Shown here piece by piece: positions 39,221 to 52,433 of a DNA stretch of 64,000 nt. Positions within the stretch are counted from its first letter, which is position 1, and the number at the start of each line of letters is the position of its first letter. Position numbers and translations under genes: made by a program. Origin of the DNA: Apricaphanius iberus (Eukaryota > Chordata > Actinopteri > Cyprinodontiformes > Aphaniidae). The notes beneath the pieces were generated by a model. The model did no database searches and had not been told where the DNA came from. It saw only the letters and a program-made list of their open reading frames with translations. Location: positions 2,480,001 through 2,544,000 of the forward strand of contig JAPXFQ010000082.1 in NCBI GenBank assembly GCA_028564705.1, read 5' to 3'.

Positions 39221-42200
39221 CCTATACATAAGAACTTTCATGCACATTGTTGGAAAAATAATGACGCAGAAGTGAGCAGGTTTATGTTTTGCATCATTTC
39301 TACAGACTGTCTCTTTCCTGAACACTTGTTGCCCTGCTGGAACTCTCTGGGCCTGTGAAGACAGAGACCTTCTGCCCCCGATTCTCATTTCCAGCTTCGG
39401 TTTGCTAACAGAAAGGGCCATGTTTTTTTGGATAGTTTCAACAACTCCCCCGCCTGACCCCTTGCTTCCTCCAGCCACCAAAGCCCCCACTTCTCCCTCT
39501 TTTGCACCTCTGCTGTCTGGTGGGCCAAACAGGTGTCCATTTTTTTTGGGTGTAGAGTAGTTGCCCCTCCTCAGATGAAAAGGGCGAAAAGGTCCCAGAG
39601 ACCGAGCTGTTAATTCAATCAGGAGAGCGGTATGCTCAATTAGGCATCCATAAGGGCCTTGGATGGGTCTGGGGGCCCTGTAGGGGGGAGACAGCCCAGT
39701 CCCCAGGAGGTATTAATTGTGGATGACAGTGTATAAACATTGGGGTGAATAGACAACGCAGGTGCGAGACCCCCAGTCCAGACTCAATACTCCTTTTCAC
39801 ACCCAGGACTCTCAGTTGCCACTTTCCCTTTCACCCAGTTGGTACAAAAAATAAAATAAAAAAAATCCTTATATCTCTGATAGAAGTCACAGTTAAACTG
39901 GTTTTGCTGGATTATTTATGTATGGGGCATTTCCATCTCCAAGCACGCGTCTAAAAAACCATGAAAGAATGTGTTTATGTGCGAGTTTGCTCACGAAGAG
40001 GGTAATAAGAGGCCGGAGCTGTTAGCCAACTGAGGCCTATACAAGGCTCCTCAATTTAGAAGCGAGTGAAAATTGCAGTCAGTACATGTAAAATATGTGG
40101 AATTTATAAAAATGAAATCCAGATGATACTTTAAAAAGCGAGGGGCTTTCTATCTGACCCCTGAGCTTTTTTTTCTTCCTTTTTTTTAGCATGCCACCCT
40201 CCCCCGTCCCTCTATCTGTCTTTCATTCAGTGTTGTAATTGTTTTTAGTTATGGGCAACATGTCTAGCTCTTTAAAGACAAAGACAGTTTTCACATCAGC
40301 TGAATCTTGTAAAACCTGAACTGCTCTTAGGATACTTTGCTAATTAAGTAAATTGCATGCACAATTTTGTTGTTCATTTTTTTAAAATGACAGTGACAAT
40401 AACTATTTATCTTCTCTTAAAGTATCTATCATGCATAATCCAGGGTTTTGCATAAAATAGTTACTATTTCTTTGTTATTAAAACCTTTTAGTAGGAAAAT
40501 GACATAATGAATGAAATAATGAATTATAAAAATTAGTGAAATAGGTTTAGAACATTGCTTTACTTATTAAAGGTTAAGGTTTTGAGTTTTTAAAATAGTC
40601 TTTTCAATTACTTTTTGTCTCCAGAGGGGAATAGACAGTCATGGATAGCCACTTCTTTTAGCCACTAGCCTTCAGGGTGGATTGGAACCCATGTTTATTT
40701 TTTCAATATGTGATACAAAAGCTCTTTCTAAGAGAGGTGGAGTACAGAGTTGTAAATTGAGATGACTAAATCCTAACAACATTTCTACTATGGTCGAGTA
40801 CGTCTGAGGTCTGTCAGAGTCTCTGTGGTGCTTTGTGTGCGTTGGTTGCGCCATTTTTCAAGTGTTACTTGCGTTTCAAGCAGCAACATAGAAAACGGAA
40901 GAAAGGCAGAAGTTGAGCTTGCTGACCTTTTGACAGAATCAACGCTCTTGACGCAGTGCGCCAACCAATCAGAGCATCTCACTGTAGTGACTTCACCCGA
41001 CATTGACGTTGTCCAGCCAATCATGATCCACTAGTGTTTTAAACATCCAGCAGAGAAAGGCGTGCTTTGCAAGCTTCAGCATAAAAATTTATATATGTCA
41101 AATTAGATGCGTTGGGAGCTTTGTTTGACGAGGACAATGCATGAGGTGTGAACGCACCTTTAGGCAAGGGGTTTTAGACGGATGATGCACAGGCAGAAAA
41201 ACTGCACAGCTTATGATGGTTTATTTTCCAGAACATGAGCTGAAAAGAGGCACTTAGTTAGAGCGATGGTAAGTGGATTTCATGGATACCTGAAAGCCAG
41301 TGCAGATCGTTCAGATGTAAATGAATACGGTCAACAGAAGTCTCTCCCCAAGCTCACCCCACCGCCATGACGCAGGCCCAGCACAACAAACAGGGCTTGG
41401 GGGAGCGTGCACACTAAATAAAGCGATTCCCACGGGTTTAAAACTATGCTAGAGGTTAATGTTGAGCTAAAAAACGGCTCTAAAAATATCTCAAGCTACT
41501 TTTTCAATTACCATCAACTTTATATTGCGCTGAAATGTAGTTACCTACTTATCATCTTACTGTTTATAGCTCATCTTCACTTGTCATCGTATATCTTCTG
41601 ACCCATCAGTTACTGGCAACTCTCCATGGAATTCACAAAGGGGAGGGAGGGAATGATTGAGAACAGACTTTGTTGTTTCTTTTTTTAAATGGACTGCAGT
41701 ACTCCAGTTTGAACACAAGACGCCACTATTACATACTGTACCTTTAAGTATAGTGGAGAACTCTGATGCACTGCACCCGATTCTATTCAAAACATCTTTG
41801 GGAAACTTGTTATTGGGATATTTTAAATATGAATAAATGGAAAATAGGTATTCATGATCTTTCAACAGGATCAGGATCCACAACATGTGGACAAGTTAAC
41901 ATAGAAAAAGTTAGGAGTCACAAAGACATAAAGAGTTTAGCCAGGCCTCTGGGGGACCTACAGAGTTCAGACAAAGAGGAACCTCTCTTTCTAAGAGCTC
42001 CAAGCTTGTTAATAGTCTAAAAGATGACAAAGTGGGTCACGTTGGCATAATATGGCTGAATAAAAAAATCAACAGAACGGGTATCAAAAATAATTTTGTT
42101 GGATGCATTTATTTCTTACCGTGAAATTAACCCACACTGGAATAAATGCGCTTAAAAAAAATGAAACAACTCATTCATTTTGTGGCTTCTCACACTTCTT

Positions 42201-42540
42201 TACCTAAGTAACCAACAAATGTGTCAGGACTTGTCATTCAAAAGTCTTTTTATTGCTGCTGATGCAAATATCGTATATTCATACCTACCTGTTTGTCGTA
42301 ACAATAGGTCTTTCAGTTGATTCATCCAGAAGTGAGATGGGTATAAAAATGACTTGAAATAATTTTGTTTTCGCTTTTTCTTATAGAAAGTGATAGTTTA
42401 CTGTTGTGTTATTATGTTTTGATTTTTTATAAACCTTTATGAATTTATCTTGTTTCCAAACCTCATTCTTGGCATTTTATATCAAAACGTTTTTTTGTGT
42501 TTATGAAGTAATTTCAATTTTTTTCTATCATTGATTAACA
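39221..42540. other. Gene-free intergenic DNA, partly unique sequence
   Basis: No gene recognised. The stretch 39590-39725 (tgttaattcaatcaggagag, gctcaattaggcatccataa) is rich in homeodomain-type AATTA/TAAT sites and does not look repetitive. The segment around 40800-41165 ends ggtgtgaacgcacc and may be a decayed inverted-repeat element. Confidence 0.4.
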
Positions 42541-42845
42541 GTGCATCCATCCACTGTCTACACCTGCTTATCCTTACATGTTTATCGGCCGGGTTTACCC
42601 TGCTCCAGTCACCAGTCCATCACAGGGTCACAAAAAAGATACAGAAAAAAGAAACAAACCAAGGTTTCACACTCTTACTCACACCTAAGAATAATTTCAG
42701 AAAGACTATTTAACTTATCAATCTCTTGGGAGGAAGCCTCAGTACGCAGAAAGAACCACAGGGAGAACATACAAAGTCTATGCAGAGAGACGCTTGGACG
42801 GGATTGGAACCCAGGACCTACTTACTTCAAAGCAACTCTGCCACG
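42541..42845. repeat. Dispersed fish repeat
   Basis: Contains gcatccatccactgtctaca, ccagtccatcacagggtcac, cttgggaggaagcctcagta, agggagaacatacaaagtct and gattggaacccaggacctac, the phrases of one of the commonest fish short repeats. The open frames inside are not genes. Confidence 0.75.
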
Positions 42846-42849
42846 CTGC

Positions 42850-45100
42850 AGCAAAAAACAGTACATTTTCCTCAAAAATACAGCTATCCATAAAAAGTGT
42901 AAATACTAAATAGTTAACATGATTAAGTCTGTTTAGTCCTCTAGTACAGTAGGCCCTATATAAAAAATCTGTAAAAATGAATAAACATTACATGAATTAA
43001 GCGAGACATGGGGAATTTGACAATGCAGCTTTTGTTTAGAAAGAGAAGGGATTATTTTAGACCTCACTAATTAGTAGCCTTTTTCTAACACCTTTCACCC
43101 CAACATTCAGAGGAGCCCAGCTGAATTGTCTTTGTGTGTGTTTGAACTTTTTGCTCATGTGACATCACGGCCGAACATCTGTGCTAAATATGCCCCGCTG
43201 CAGATCTCTGGGTGGCCTCTGCACTGGCCTCTCTGTTTCTGTGTCTACAGACACCTGCTAATTTTCAGCCATGTGTACTTGATGTAAGCCAGTGGGGGGG
43301 GGGGAGCGCTTGGGTAGGGGGGACGGGGATGGTCAGAGACGGCCCGGGCCGCTGAAGTAATTGGGAAGTACGTGTCCTTTCAGCTTGTTCATTTACCCCC
43401 ACCCTCTTTTTTTCTTAAGTTTTTGTTGTTTCCGTTGTCTGAGCTTTTCTTTCATGTCCGGCCAGATGAAAACAGAATCAAAGTGTCGGACTGCGCTTTA
43501 CCGACAACAGCTTTACTCCCCAGAAAACCTGGTCTCCTTTTGTTCGGGTTGGAGGGTTGAAGAGAGAGAGGGAAAAACAGATATAAGCTCATCTTGTTAA
43601 CATTCCAAGAGACACTCCTGTCCCACCCCACCAATCGCTGCTCCTCATCTTCACCCCCCCCCAACAACCATCACAGCACTCAGAAAATGAGAAGACCAGC
43701 TGCTGCAGATTACAGGGGGTTGGATCTCCAGATTGAGCAAAGCCTGAAATTGACACACATGCACACACACACAAACACATTGCTCCAATAACATGAATTC
43801 ACAGTATCGAATTCATTCCTGCCGCATTTGTTCTCTCTTCAAACATGAGGACCCCCTCACCCACCACCTCAACCACCTCCACACACACACGCACACCGCC
43901 TCCCCTTTTAGCCTCCCCTCCTCGTAAATTCTCTCTGTCCTTTCTGAAGAGCGCTCTCTTTATTTAGACAAGCCTGCATGTGTAGAAATCATCAGCGTTG
44001 ACCCTAATTGTGCCAGTTCTAGCAGTTCAATTGCTCCGATTATAAGGCTCTTCAGTGAGGCACTCAAAGGCCTGTTGAACTGTCAAAACCAACAATTCAC
44101 AATATGTATAGGGACAAGGAGTGTGAGGGGGGTTGAGGGGGATAACTGGATGGCCCTTTTCAGCTTTTAAAAGCCAAGAAATCAGTGAGATGAGGGGTAG
44201 TTTGACTAGAGCTGGACACCAGCACTTTCTCCCCTTAGCATGCTCTCTCCTTTTTTAACTTGTCCTCACAATGTTTGTTTGGATGACTATGACATGGCTT
44301 CACTTTTATAAGGCCGCAGTTAGTCCCCATGTTAGAAAGGGTAAAAAGAAATAATGAGCTGGGAAAATATGTGCGCTACATCGCTGGAATTTTTAATATA
44401 TTGCTTTTTATATGATAGTCTATCTGTTGGGATTCAGTGGCTGTGTGCTGGGTGCTTGGGTGTGTTTTGCTCTCCTTACCTCTTTCTGTTGGGTGTGACC
44501 GGTGGCGGCAGTCACAGGTGCTCCTAATCAGACCTCATCAGCACTATAGCATAAAAGGAGAGGGCTTTCAGGAGGCTGATACCAGAGGGTTACCCGTTCC
44601 GGGGTGGTACTAAGGCCAACTCTTCCCAAGACTGTTTTCAAGCTTTGGTTCCTAGTTGTCTAGACTTATTTCCAACCTCGTCGTCTCATCATTGCTTCTC
44701 CAGGTACCTTTTTTGTGAACTGACGGAACCATTCCTTCCCTGGATAAATCTCTGTGCTCAACTGGTGACTTGGACCCCACTAAGAATCCCATCCATGCTG
44801 AGTCGCTTGCCTTAGTCTTCACCATCCAGGCTCCTTGTAGAGCCCTCAGACCTCCCTCGTTTCTGGAGAGAACCAGCCGATCTCAGTCACGGTTTCCCAC
44901 TTACCTCCTCCAAGCGTCACCACACAACTCTTCAAGTAAGATAACCAAGACTCCTGCTTGACATTTACCAGTCAACAGACTTCCATGCATGATTTCCGGA
45001 TTCTGAATTGTTGCTTGAACTTGGAGTTGACCTGATGAGGAAAATTGTGCTTCAAGGATTACAGTATAACCATATTTCATGTAAGCGATTCCCATTGAGT
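42850..45100. other. Gene-free intergenic DNA
   Basis: Contains a G10 homopolymer at 43293-43302 and CA runs near 43750-43790 and 43880. The segment 43965-44100 (acaagcctgcatgtgtagaa, gttcaattgctccgattata) is non-repetitive. No gene recognised. Confidence 0.4.
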
Positions 45101-45104
45101 ATTA

Positions 45105-45330
45105 TCTTAAGCCTAGTTTTTACTTCTCTGTCAGCAAGTTTGCACCCACACACATGTACTGACGCACCTGTTTTCCTTTCATACCTCTCTTTTGGTGTCT
45201 GTTGCAAAGCAATTCTCCAACAGGACAATAGGGGGTGCTAACTTTTTCTAGCAGGTCTGCCAACCATTGCAGTGACATCTTTGGCGACAGTTTATTTACT
45301 TCAGTTTGTAAACACGAATCCACTCAAGGA
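45105..45330 (+). repeat. Dispersed repeat, copy 1
   Basis: Shares the phrases tgctctcaac/gcaagcaattctcc-type, ggacaatagggggtgctaac, gcaggtctgccaaccatt, cagtttatttacttcagttt and ccactcaagg with 59370-59515. Class unknown. Confidence 0.45.
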
Positions 45331-45481
45331 GCAATGGCTAACAGAACACTTTGTTGGGGAATTAAATAAAAGGTTATTGTCTATCTGGTTATATTAGGAA
45401 TATTAAAATAATAATTCATGAACTATTAATTTCATTATTCCTCTATATTATTTATTTAAACGGGGCACCAACCGGGGGTAT

Positions 45482-45503
45482 TAATATATATATATATATA
45501 TAT
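45482..45503. repeat. (AT)11 microsatellite
   Basis: Short alternating AT run next to an (CTT) microsatellite and an RTE element. Confidence 0.85.
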
Positions 45504-45608
45504 CTAAATCTATCAGAGTTAACTCTATGAAACAGCAGTTTTTTAGCTAATTGTTATGATTACCAGATATAATTGTCTGAAGGGTAAGCCCTTTGCAATG
45601 AATCAAAC

Positions 45609-45610
<2 letters not shown>

Positions 45611-45640
<30 letters not shown>

Positions 45641-45649
45641 CTTCTTCTT
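45611..45649. repeat. (CTT)13 microsatellite, tail of the RTE element
   Basis: Perfect CTT run immediately beyond the 3' end of the - strand RTE LINE, so (AAG)n on the element strand. RTE elements usually end in such simple repeats. Confidence 0.9.
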
Positions 45650-46716
45650 TTGGCTTTTCCCTTCAGGGGTCGCCACAGCGAATTATCTCTCTCCATTTAG
45701 TCCTATCCTCTGCATCCTCTGCCCTCACACCAATTGACTTCATGTCCTCTTTCACCACATCCATAAATCTGATTTTTCGGTCTTCCTCTCTGCCTCCTGC
45801 CTGGCGAAGCATTCTTCTACCCATATACTCATCTCTCCTCTGAACACGTCCAAACCATCTCAGTCTGGTCTCCCTGAATTTATCCCCAAAACGTCTAACA
45901 TGAGCTGTTCTTCTGATGTTCTCATTCCTGATCCTATGCATTCTAGTCACTCCCAGATAGAATCTTAACATCTTGAGATCTGCAACCTCCAGTTCTGCTT
46001 CCTGTCTTCTCCTCATTGGTACTGTCTCTAGACCATGCAACATCACTGGTCTTACTACTGTCTCGTACACCTTTCCCTTCATTCTTGCTGAAACCCTTTT
46101 ATCACACATTACACCTGACACTTTTCTCCACCCATTCCAACCAGCTTGCATACCCTTCTTCTTAAAGTACTTAAAGTCCTCTACTGTCTTCACTTCTACT
46201 CCCTGTAACTTCACCGTTCCACTTGTGTCTTTCTCATTTACAAAAATGTATTCTGTCTTGCTGCAACCAATTTTCATTCCTCTCTTTTCAAATGCATACC
46301 TCCATCTCTAGCTTTTCCTCCACCTCTTCCCTGCTTTCACTACAGATCACAATGTCATCTACAAACATCATAGTCAGTGGAGACTCCTGTCTAACGTTCT
46401 CCATCAGCCTGTCCATCACCAAAGCAAACAAAAAGTGTCTCAGAGCCGATCCTTGATGCACTCCCTCCTCCACCTTGAACTCCTCTGTCACTCCTACAGC
46501 ACACCTCACTGCTGTCTCGCAACTCTCATACATGCCCTGTACCACTCTAACATACTTCTCTGCCACTCCAGACTGCCTCATACAAAACCACAGCTCTTCT
46601 CTTGGCACCCTGTGATAGGCTTTCTCTAAATCAGCAAAGACACAATGTAGCTCCCTCTTAAAGATCGGCACTAGATCACTTTTCCTCCATTCCTCAGGCA
46701 TTTTCTCAGTATTCAT
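45650..46716 (-). pseudogene. RTE-type LINE reverse transcriptase, 5'-truncated and broken
   Basis: Two consecutive frames on the - strand. The first (46716-46288) has ADLEKAYHRVPREELWFCMR, RCAVGVTEEFKVEEGVHQGS and the catalytic box MMFVDD, where family members usually have FADD. The second (46277-45663) has KVYETVVRPVMLHGLETVPM and LKMLRFYLGVTRMHRIRNEN. The endonuclease is missing. Compared with the family, residues are deleted between PIFK and RELHCVF (RT palm/fingers region) and between FKYF and KKKGMQAGW. The frame changes near 46280. Dead copy; similar full elements in fish make an endonuclease-reverse transcriptase that copies its own RNA. Confidence 0.85.
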
Positions 46717-46719
46717 TGC

Positions 46720-48050
46720 AATTAATCAAACACACACTCAAATAAAAGAAACAAAGATTTGATTAAGTTTAACAAATGTAATAACTAACTATCACAAAAG
46801 CAACAACCTGAACCCACTCTCAGCTAATTTGGTTCTGCTAACTGCTAAGCAAAAGGCTAAAGCTACCTGCTACGTAAACAAACGGACTACAAAGAAGGCG
46901 ACTGGAAGCTGTAAAGACCACGTCACCCTGGGTATTTCCTGGATGTGCTTGCGTCGTACCACATGAGTGCAGTTGTACGACACACACATAAGAGTGAGCT
47001 TTTACCAGACGGTGAGGGAGTTTATCGCGGTGATTTGCAGTGTGGTCTCCCTGAAACAAAGAGATGGGGTGACTATTATCATTAACCTAGCTCTTAGCTA
47101 ACAAAGAACTATGAATTGGAATGACTGCAGATTGAACAAAGGGTTAACAAGGCTAAGTCCGGTTCTGCAGGCTTCTTGGGAATTCTTCGGCTCGCGGCTT
47201 AACACAGAGCCGAACAGAGATCACAATAATAACACGAATCACACACAATCAAAAACACTACTTGCTTACTAAAGCAACTTCAAACCAAATCACACACAAT
47301 CCAAAGCTCAGCTTACCCAGAAGAAAACACAGTAACTTCAAACACAAATCGCTTAATGGAACGTATACAGAAAGCATTCATGCATACGTAAAGAAAATCC
47401 TAGATTAGCTTCACCCAGACTTTTGAATAATAAAGAACGACCTTACTTTGAGAGGTCCCTGACGGATTGATCACAGAAAACTACATCCTTTGGTTGTGAC
47501 CGAAAAACGTGACAAAAAGGAGAGGGGGAAAATTCAGTCTATTCGTTGGATTGAAAAAGGATGATAACAGCTGGAGCTCCGATGGCCACTCAAAGCTGGG
47601 GGAAGTTTTGATACTGGTAACAGAGGTTTGAGACACGTGTGACCAGCATCGTATCAGGAGGAGTAGGGCCCAGTGTCTCTTTAAAATGTTCACGGAGAAC
47701 TTATGCTCGTAAAAGCAGCATTCAGAGAGACAGTTTTGGTGTGGATATTTTAAAATCCATGGGGCTCCTCCTGGCCCCTCCTGTCTTTCGGCATCCAGTC
47801 AGGCTGTAAGAGGACTGCCACCAGTCCAATTGAAAGGTGTTCTGGCCAATTGACGTGAAAGGTTTTATCAAAGATCAGCCCTCTGGGGAGGAGACGAGCT
47901 TCTGTTGCTCGGCCAGATGCAGGGAGTGAGAGAGAGAGAGACGTTCCGCTCTGAAAGGCAGGAAACCAGCGTTTGGGATGCTGGCGCCATTTCATAGAAA
48001 CCTTTGATATAATTTCATATATTCAGGGTCAGACTTAACAACATTTTGAT
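46720..48050. other. Gene-free intergenic DNA
   Basis: A stretch of 47000-47500 holds many CACACAATC-type short repeats and AAAG-rich motifs. No recognisable protein. It may include decayed transposon sequence (taacaaggctaagtccggtt). Confidence 0.4.
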
Positions 48051-48054
48051 TGAG

Positions 48055-48250
48055 CGAGAAAGCTTTTTACTACAAGGGCAGCTCATTGAATACTCTAAAA
48101 AATGCATTTAAACAAACAATGGGCTTTTTTCTTTTTTGATCGGATAGTCCTTGTGTTGATGCATTATGGCGTAGCCTGTCTCTGCACCTCCACAGACGGA
48201 GAAGCATAAACTATGCTTTAGTTTGTTTTTACACGTGATAGCCTGGTAGA
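48055..48250. repeat. Dispersed repeat, copy 2
   Basis: agctttttactacaagggca, gctcattgaatactctaaaa and gcatttaaacaaaca parallel 59528-59583 almost base for base. Class unknown. Confidence 0.5.
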
Positions 48251-48979
48251 CTTGGTTTGATTACGAAAATGCAACACTGATGTTTTTCTTTCTTTTAGCT
48301 GTGGTTCGCCTTCACACTGCACCTTGTCAAATGAACCAAACCTTTTGAGCAACACATTTACTTCCTCGCCCATGGTGGCACTCCACCAAGAGGTACTAAC
48401 ACAGGAACACTTCCTGTTTCATGAAGTGTAAACTAAAAAGGTGGAGTGACCTCAGATATGAGCAATTTTAGGATTGTGATGTCTTTGGTAAATGTCCCAG
48501 ACAAATACATTGCTGCAATGGGCTCAGCATGAGCAAAGAATGAGGCAGAGTGGCTTGCCCTGGCCTGTTGTGTTCTTCTGTGTTTCTTTATGTTTTCAAA
48601 AAACCTATCTGTGTTCTCTCTCCAAGGTTCCTAACTGCTCATCTCTAAGTTTTCTGTGATCGGTTCCTTGCTCCTTGAGTGTCTGGATTCCAATTCGAGT
48701 CAGACAGCCTGTAAACTCTTACCTGTGATAATCACCTCTGCCTGTCTGCTCTCCACCTTCAACCTCCAGTGTGCAGCTTCTCTGGATCCATCCACAACAT
48801 ATCTACTGACAACCCAGACTCCTTTCTCCCTTCTCAGGCTCCTAGTTTCATCTTCATTAGTAAGCACATCAGCAATAAATTATCATTGAATATCTTGAAC
48901 TAGATCTCACCTCTCCATTTACTTCTTTTCAACGTATCCTGTACACTCTCTCCGTGAGTTTACATTACCTTCAATAAAC

Positions 48980-49585
48980 TTTTAAAATCAGCTTCTGGTT
49001 TGCAATTGTGTTTTGTATTTGGGTCAGGAAAGCAACAGGAATAATGACAGAAGTCTTTTAAATTATCCCTATATTTTCCACTGCAAAATTCTGGCAACCA
49101 CAGCTTCCAGTAATTTATCGTAACACTAAGGTAACTTTTTAATAAATTGGCTTTATATTTTTTACAGTTCAACTGGAACCATCTGTGTGAGACTCTACCC
49201 AGTTAAATGGCATATCTGTTGTTTTTACATTAATTACAACAGACAGTTTTACAGTGTGCATTTTTATAAACGCTAACAATAATGATGTAAAATTTATGGT
49301 TACTAAAATAGTGTTTACATTTGCACTGTATTTTTCACAGAGAAATTCTGGAAACCATAGTAATTTACTGCAATATGTATTTTATGGTTTCACTGGATCC
49401 AACTGCAGGAAACTAAATTTAACAGCATGTCATATGAATTACCATAAACAGTTTAATAGTATTTTATCTTTATTTACACTAATCTACTGGAAACCAATTT
49501 TCTTTAGTGAAATTTACCGATACCAGAATCTTATGGAAACTGGTAATTTTACAGTAAATCCAACACGTTTTCTTTTTTAGTGTGT
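48980..49585. repeat. Degenerate tandem-like A/T repeat with CTGGNAACC units
   Basis: Units of the type attctggcaaccacagcttc, attctggaaaccatagtaat, atctactggaaaccaatttt recur with gtttcactggatccaactg and ttacagtaaatcc. The order suggests an old inverted or tandem repeat made of a fish MITE. No gene. Confidence 0.4.
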
Positions 49586-49589
49586 ACAA

Positions 49590-50950
49590 CATACAGTATT
49601 CACAGGAACTGGAACATTTAGCAAAGACAACAAAGCAATCCTAAAACTGCTGAAATGTGATGTCACTCCCAAAATGTAAGTTTACCCTTTGTGGAAAAGA
49701 AAGCATCTCTGTCCTGAGCGCTCTGTGGGGCAGCGCAATCGCAGGCGAAGAAGTAAATGTGTTGCTCATAAGGTTTGGTTTGTTTGACAAAATGTGAAGG
49801 CAAACCGCACCAGATAAAAAATATTAACAATGTTCCAGTTTTGGACCTCAATCAAAACAAGTCTACTGGACTATCATGTGTGAAAACAACGTCAGACGAC
49901 CAACTTGTTTATCTGCCTCGTGAACATCAACGCAAAAGAAATGGAGGCAAAAGTATAACTTAATTGATCTGGTAATGATCTAGAATATTCTATGCGTTTA
50001 AATGACAAAAAATACATTATTTTGCATTAAACTATTTTAAAGTTGTAAATTATGAAGGGAAAGACCAGGAAGTCATTCACTAACAAAGTATTACTAATCA
50101 TAAAGGAGAGAACCACGTTACTTGTTGCTTCTAAAACCTAAATTCATACCTGATCTGAACATTAATTATTAATCTATTTCAGAAGCAAACTTTTCTTTAT
50201 CTAATGGTTGATCATAGTCAAAGCAGTGGGGTAAAGATGTTGCTCCTTTCCCAGGCTTTAGCACGAAATGACTTCCAGTGGTGGCTTTGATTTTAGATTC
50301 TTCTGTAATGTTTTGTCTCTATTTCTCACTTCTTGGTCACCAATGGAAAACAATCCACTGATTGCCGGGGTTCATTTTTAACACCAGCTGAATCCACAGC
50401 TTAAACTAAATTTGGTTAAAGATGTGGCCTGCAAACAATGCAGCAAGTAAACATCTTCAGACATATCTGAGCTTCATAAGGACATGTATGCTGTGTTATA
50501 TCATTGTAAAAGACAAAAAAGTAACACATTTAGCTAAACTAAACACTTGTATAACAATAAACGACTTTGCTGAAGCAGCTACTATCATATTGTAAGATGC
50601 TTACATAATCACCAACATTAAGCTAAAAAAATAAAATTAATAAATAAACAGAGAATTATTTAGCCGGGAGAACGAGATTGGTGGCAGTGTCCTACCATTG
50701 AGCTGGTCTTATTTTTCATCACAAACAATCTCAGTTTTAACTGAGTGGGGGTGGGGGGGTGTAAACTTTCTGTATCTGCTATGAGCTGAATGAATCCTAA
50801 TCATTTAATTAATTCAACAAAATAATTACTGAATCAAACTGCCTTAAGTTAAAAAAAAGGAAAATAATTTCAATGATTTCTTAAAGCTCATTCAACATCA
50901 AAGGTCTTATGCTTTTTTTAAATTAATGATATCTGCAAATTACTATCTGA
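49590..50950. other. Gene-free intergenic DNA
   Basis: A/T-rich with a G-run near 50744-50758. No protein or RNA gene seen. Confidence 0.45.
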
Positions 50951-50959
50951 AATTGGTTT

Positions 50960-51595
50960 TTTTATTATTATTTACAGACGATACCATTTTATATTACTCA
51001 GGAAGTAATTTGTTGGAAATAACAGAAAAAATAAGGGAAGAACTGATAAAAGGGAAAAATTGGTTTAATGAAATAAAACCAATATATAAATAATTTTTAA
51101 ATTGGGAAAATTAAACTGTATAATTTCTGGTAACTGAAAAAAGAATGATAATGTGAAAATCACCATTTATGGAGTCACTATAGAAAGAATTAAAGAGGTT
51201 AAGTTTCTAGGTGTTGTGTAGATAAAAAAATTAATTGGAAAGCACATTTAGAAAATATAAAAAGGAAAGTCAGTAAAATTATTGGTTTATTTAAAGTAAA
51301 AGATTTGTTTGATTATAGCTCATTTCATATGTTGTATCGTTCGATGATACTCCCATACTATGGACATTTTATGGACAACCGTGAGCATGCTCTTCATGAG
51401 ACTATCCTATAGCAACAAAGTATATTCAGTCGGAGGCCTCTTCAGTGTCGCTGCAACACAGGAAATCGTTTTTCCGAGCAGCCATCATGATCTACAAAAA
51501 CTCCTTGAAGAATCTATTAGTTATGAGCTACAACATCACTTAAGTTCCGTCTAGGATCATTAAAGTATTTTTGAAATGAATTAAATTGAATAAAA
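50960..51595 (+). pseudogene. LINE reverse transcriptase fragment (Rex1/CR1-like), degenerate
   Basis: From 50979 the frame reads DDTILYYSGSNLLEITEKI, then GKNWFNE, and after a stop VTIERIKEVKFLGV, matching the end of an RT catalytic domain ([F/Y]xDD box) and its thumb. The 3' end atcattaaagtatttttgaa then attgaa resembles the A/T-rich tail of fish LINEs. Stops and frame changes show it is dead. Everything 5' of the DD box is absent. Confidence 0.6.
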
Positions 51596-52100
51596 ACACA
51601 AATATGAAATATTTCAATCAAACTGTATGTAAAGGAAAAAGTGAAGCAAAATGTCACATTAGTTTTTTAATGGTTTTATAAACAATATTAAATCAGATAA
51701 TGATTTTTTTTACGTATCAACTGCAGAAACGTGGATTCACACAGCTAGATCTTCAAACACAAGCTGACCCCCTGCTGTGTCTGTGGCAGCTGTTGAATTT
51801 ATTCAATGGATGTTTCCCATTGTACCCCAAGTACAGAGGCTAAATGTCACAGCAGCAGGATACTGGCCTATTATAGAGCATTATATGTCTCTGAATGGCG
51901 ATGAGAGTCAAAAATTTAACTTCACAATTGCTCGGACATTGTCTCAGCTCTCAAAGACTTATGATAATACACTGAGGTTCTCTGCAGCTGCTCCTTCTCT
52001 GGACTCAACCCGTGTGGCTTTCTGCGCATCATAGAGACCGAGCATGGGCACGGGTCCCTCCCGATTATGGGCGCGGCTTCACCGCCAGGAGGCGCTGCCA
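51596..52100. other. Upstream region of the gene starting at 52.4 kb
   Basis: A/T-rich up to about 51,700, then rising GC with CpGs from about 52,030 (gggcgcggcttcaccgccag, gaggcgctgcc), as expected of a promoter-proximal region. No TATA box is convincing. The open + strand frame 51777-52034 is not a recognised protein. Confidence 0.35.
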
Positions 52101-52433
52101 TTGGTTCCTACGGAGTGTCTGTCAGTGATGCTGCCTTCAGCTGTGCTTTTAAATGAAAGTGCAATGAGACACAACCTGTGGAAACCGCGATGAACAGCTG
52201 GTCCTCCCGCAGTGGATAAAAACCTACCACGATGGTCTTTGACAGATCATGATGTCCGGTCCTACGCGCGGCATTATGTGAATAGTTATTGGACAAACAA
52301 AGAAAGGAAGCTATTACAAGAAGAAAAGAGCGAACATTTATTTTTTTTGGGGGGGGATCTCAATTTAATAATAACATATTTTCTCCGGATTGGACATACT
52401 GTGCGCTTCTCGGTGCTTCACCGGCTCTCCATC

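Noticed and set aside
45973..46629. + strand Ser/Thr/His-rich frames
   Set aside because: Antisense shadows of the RTE reverse transcriptase.
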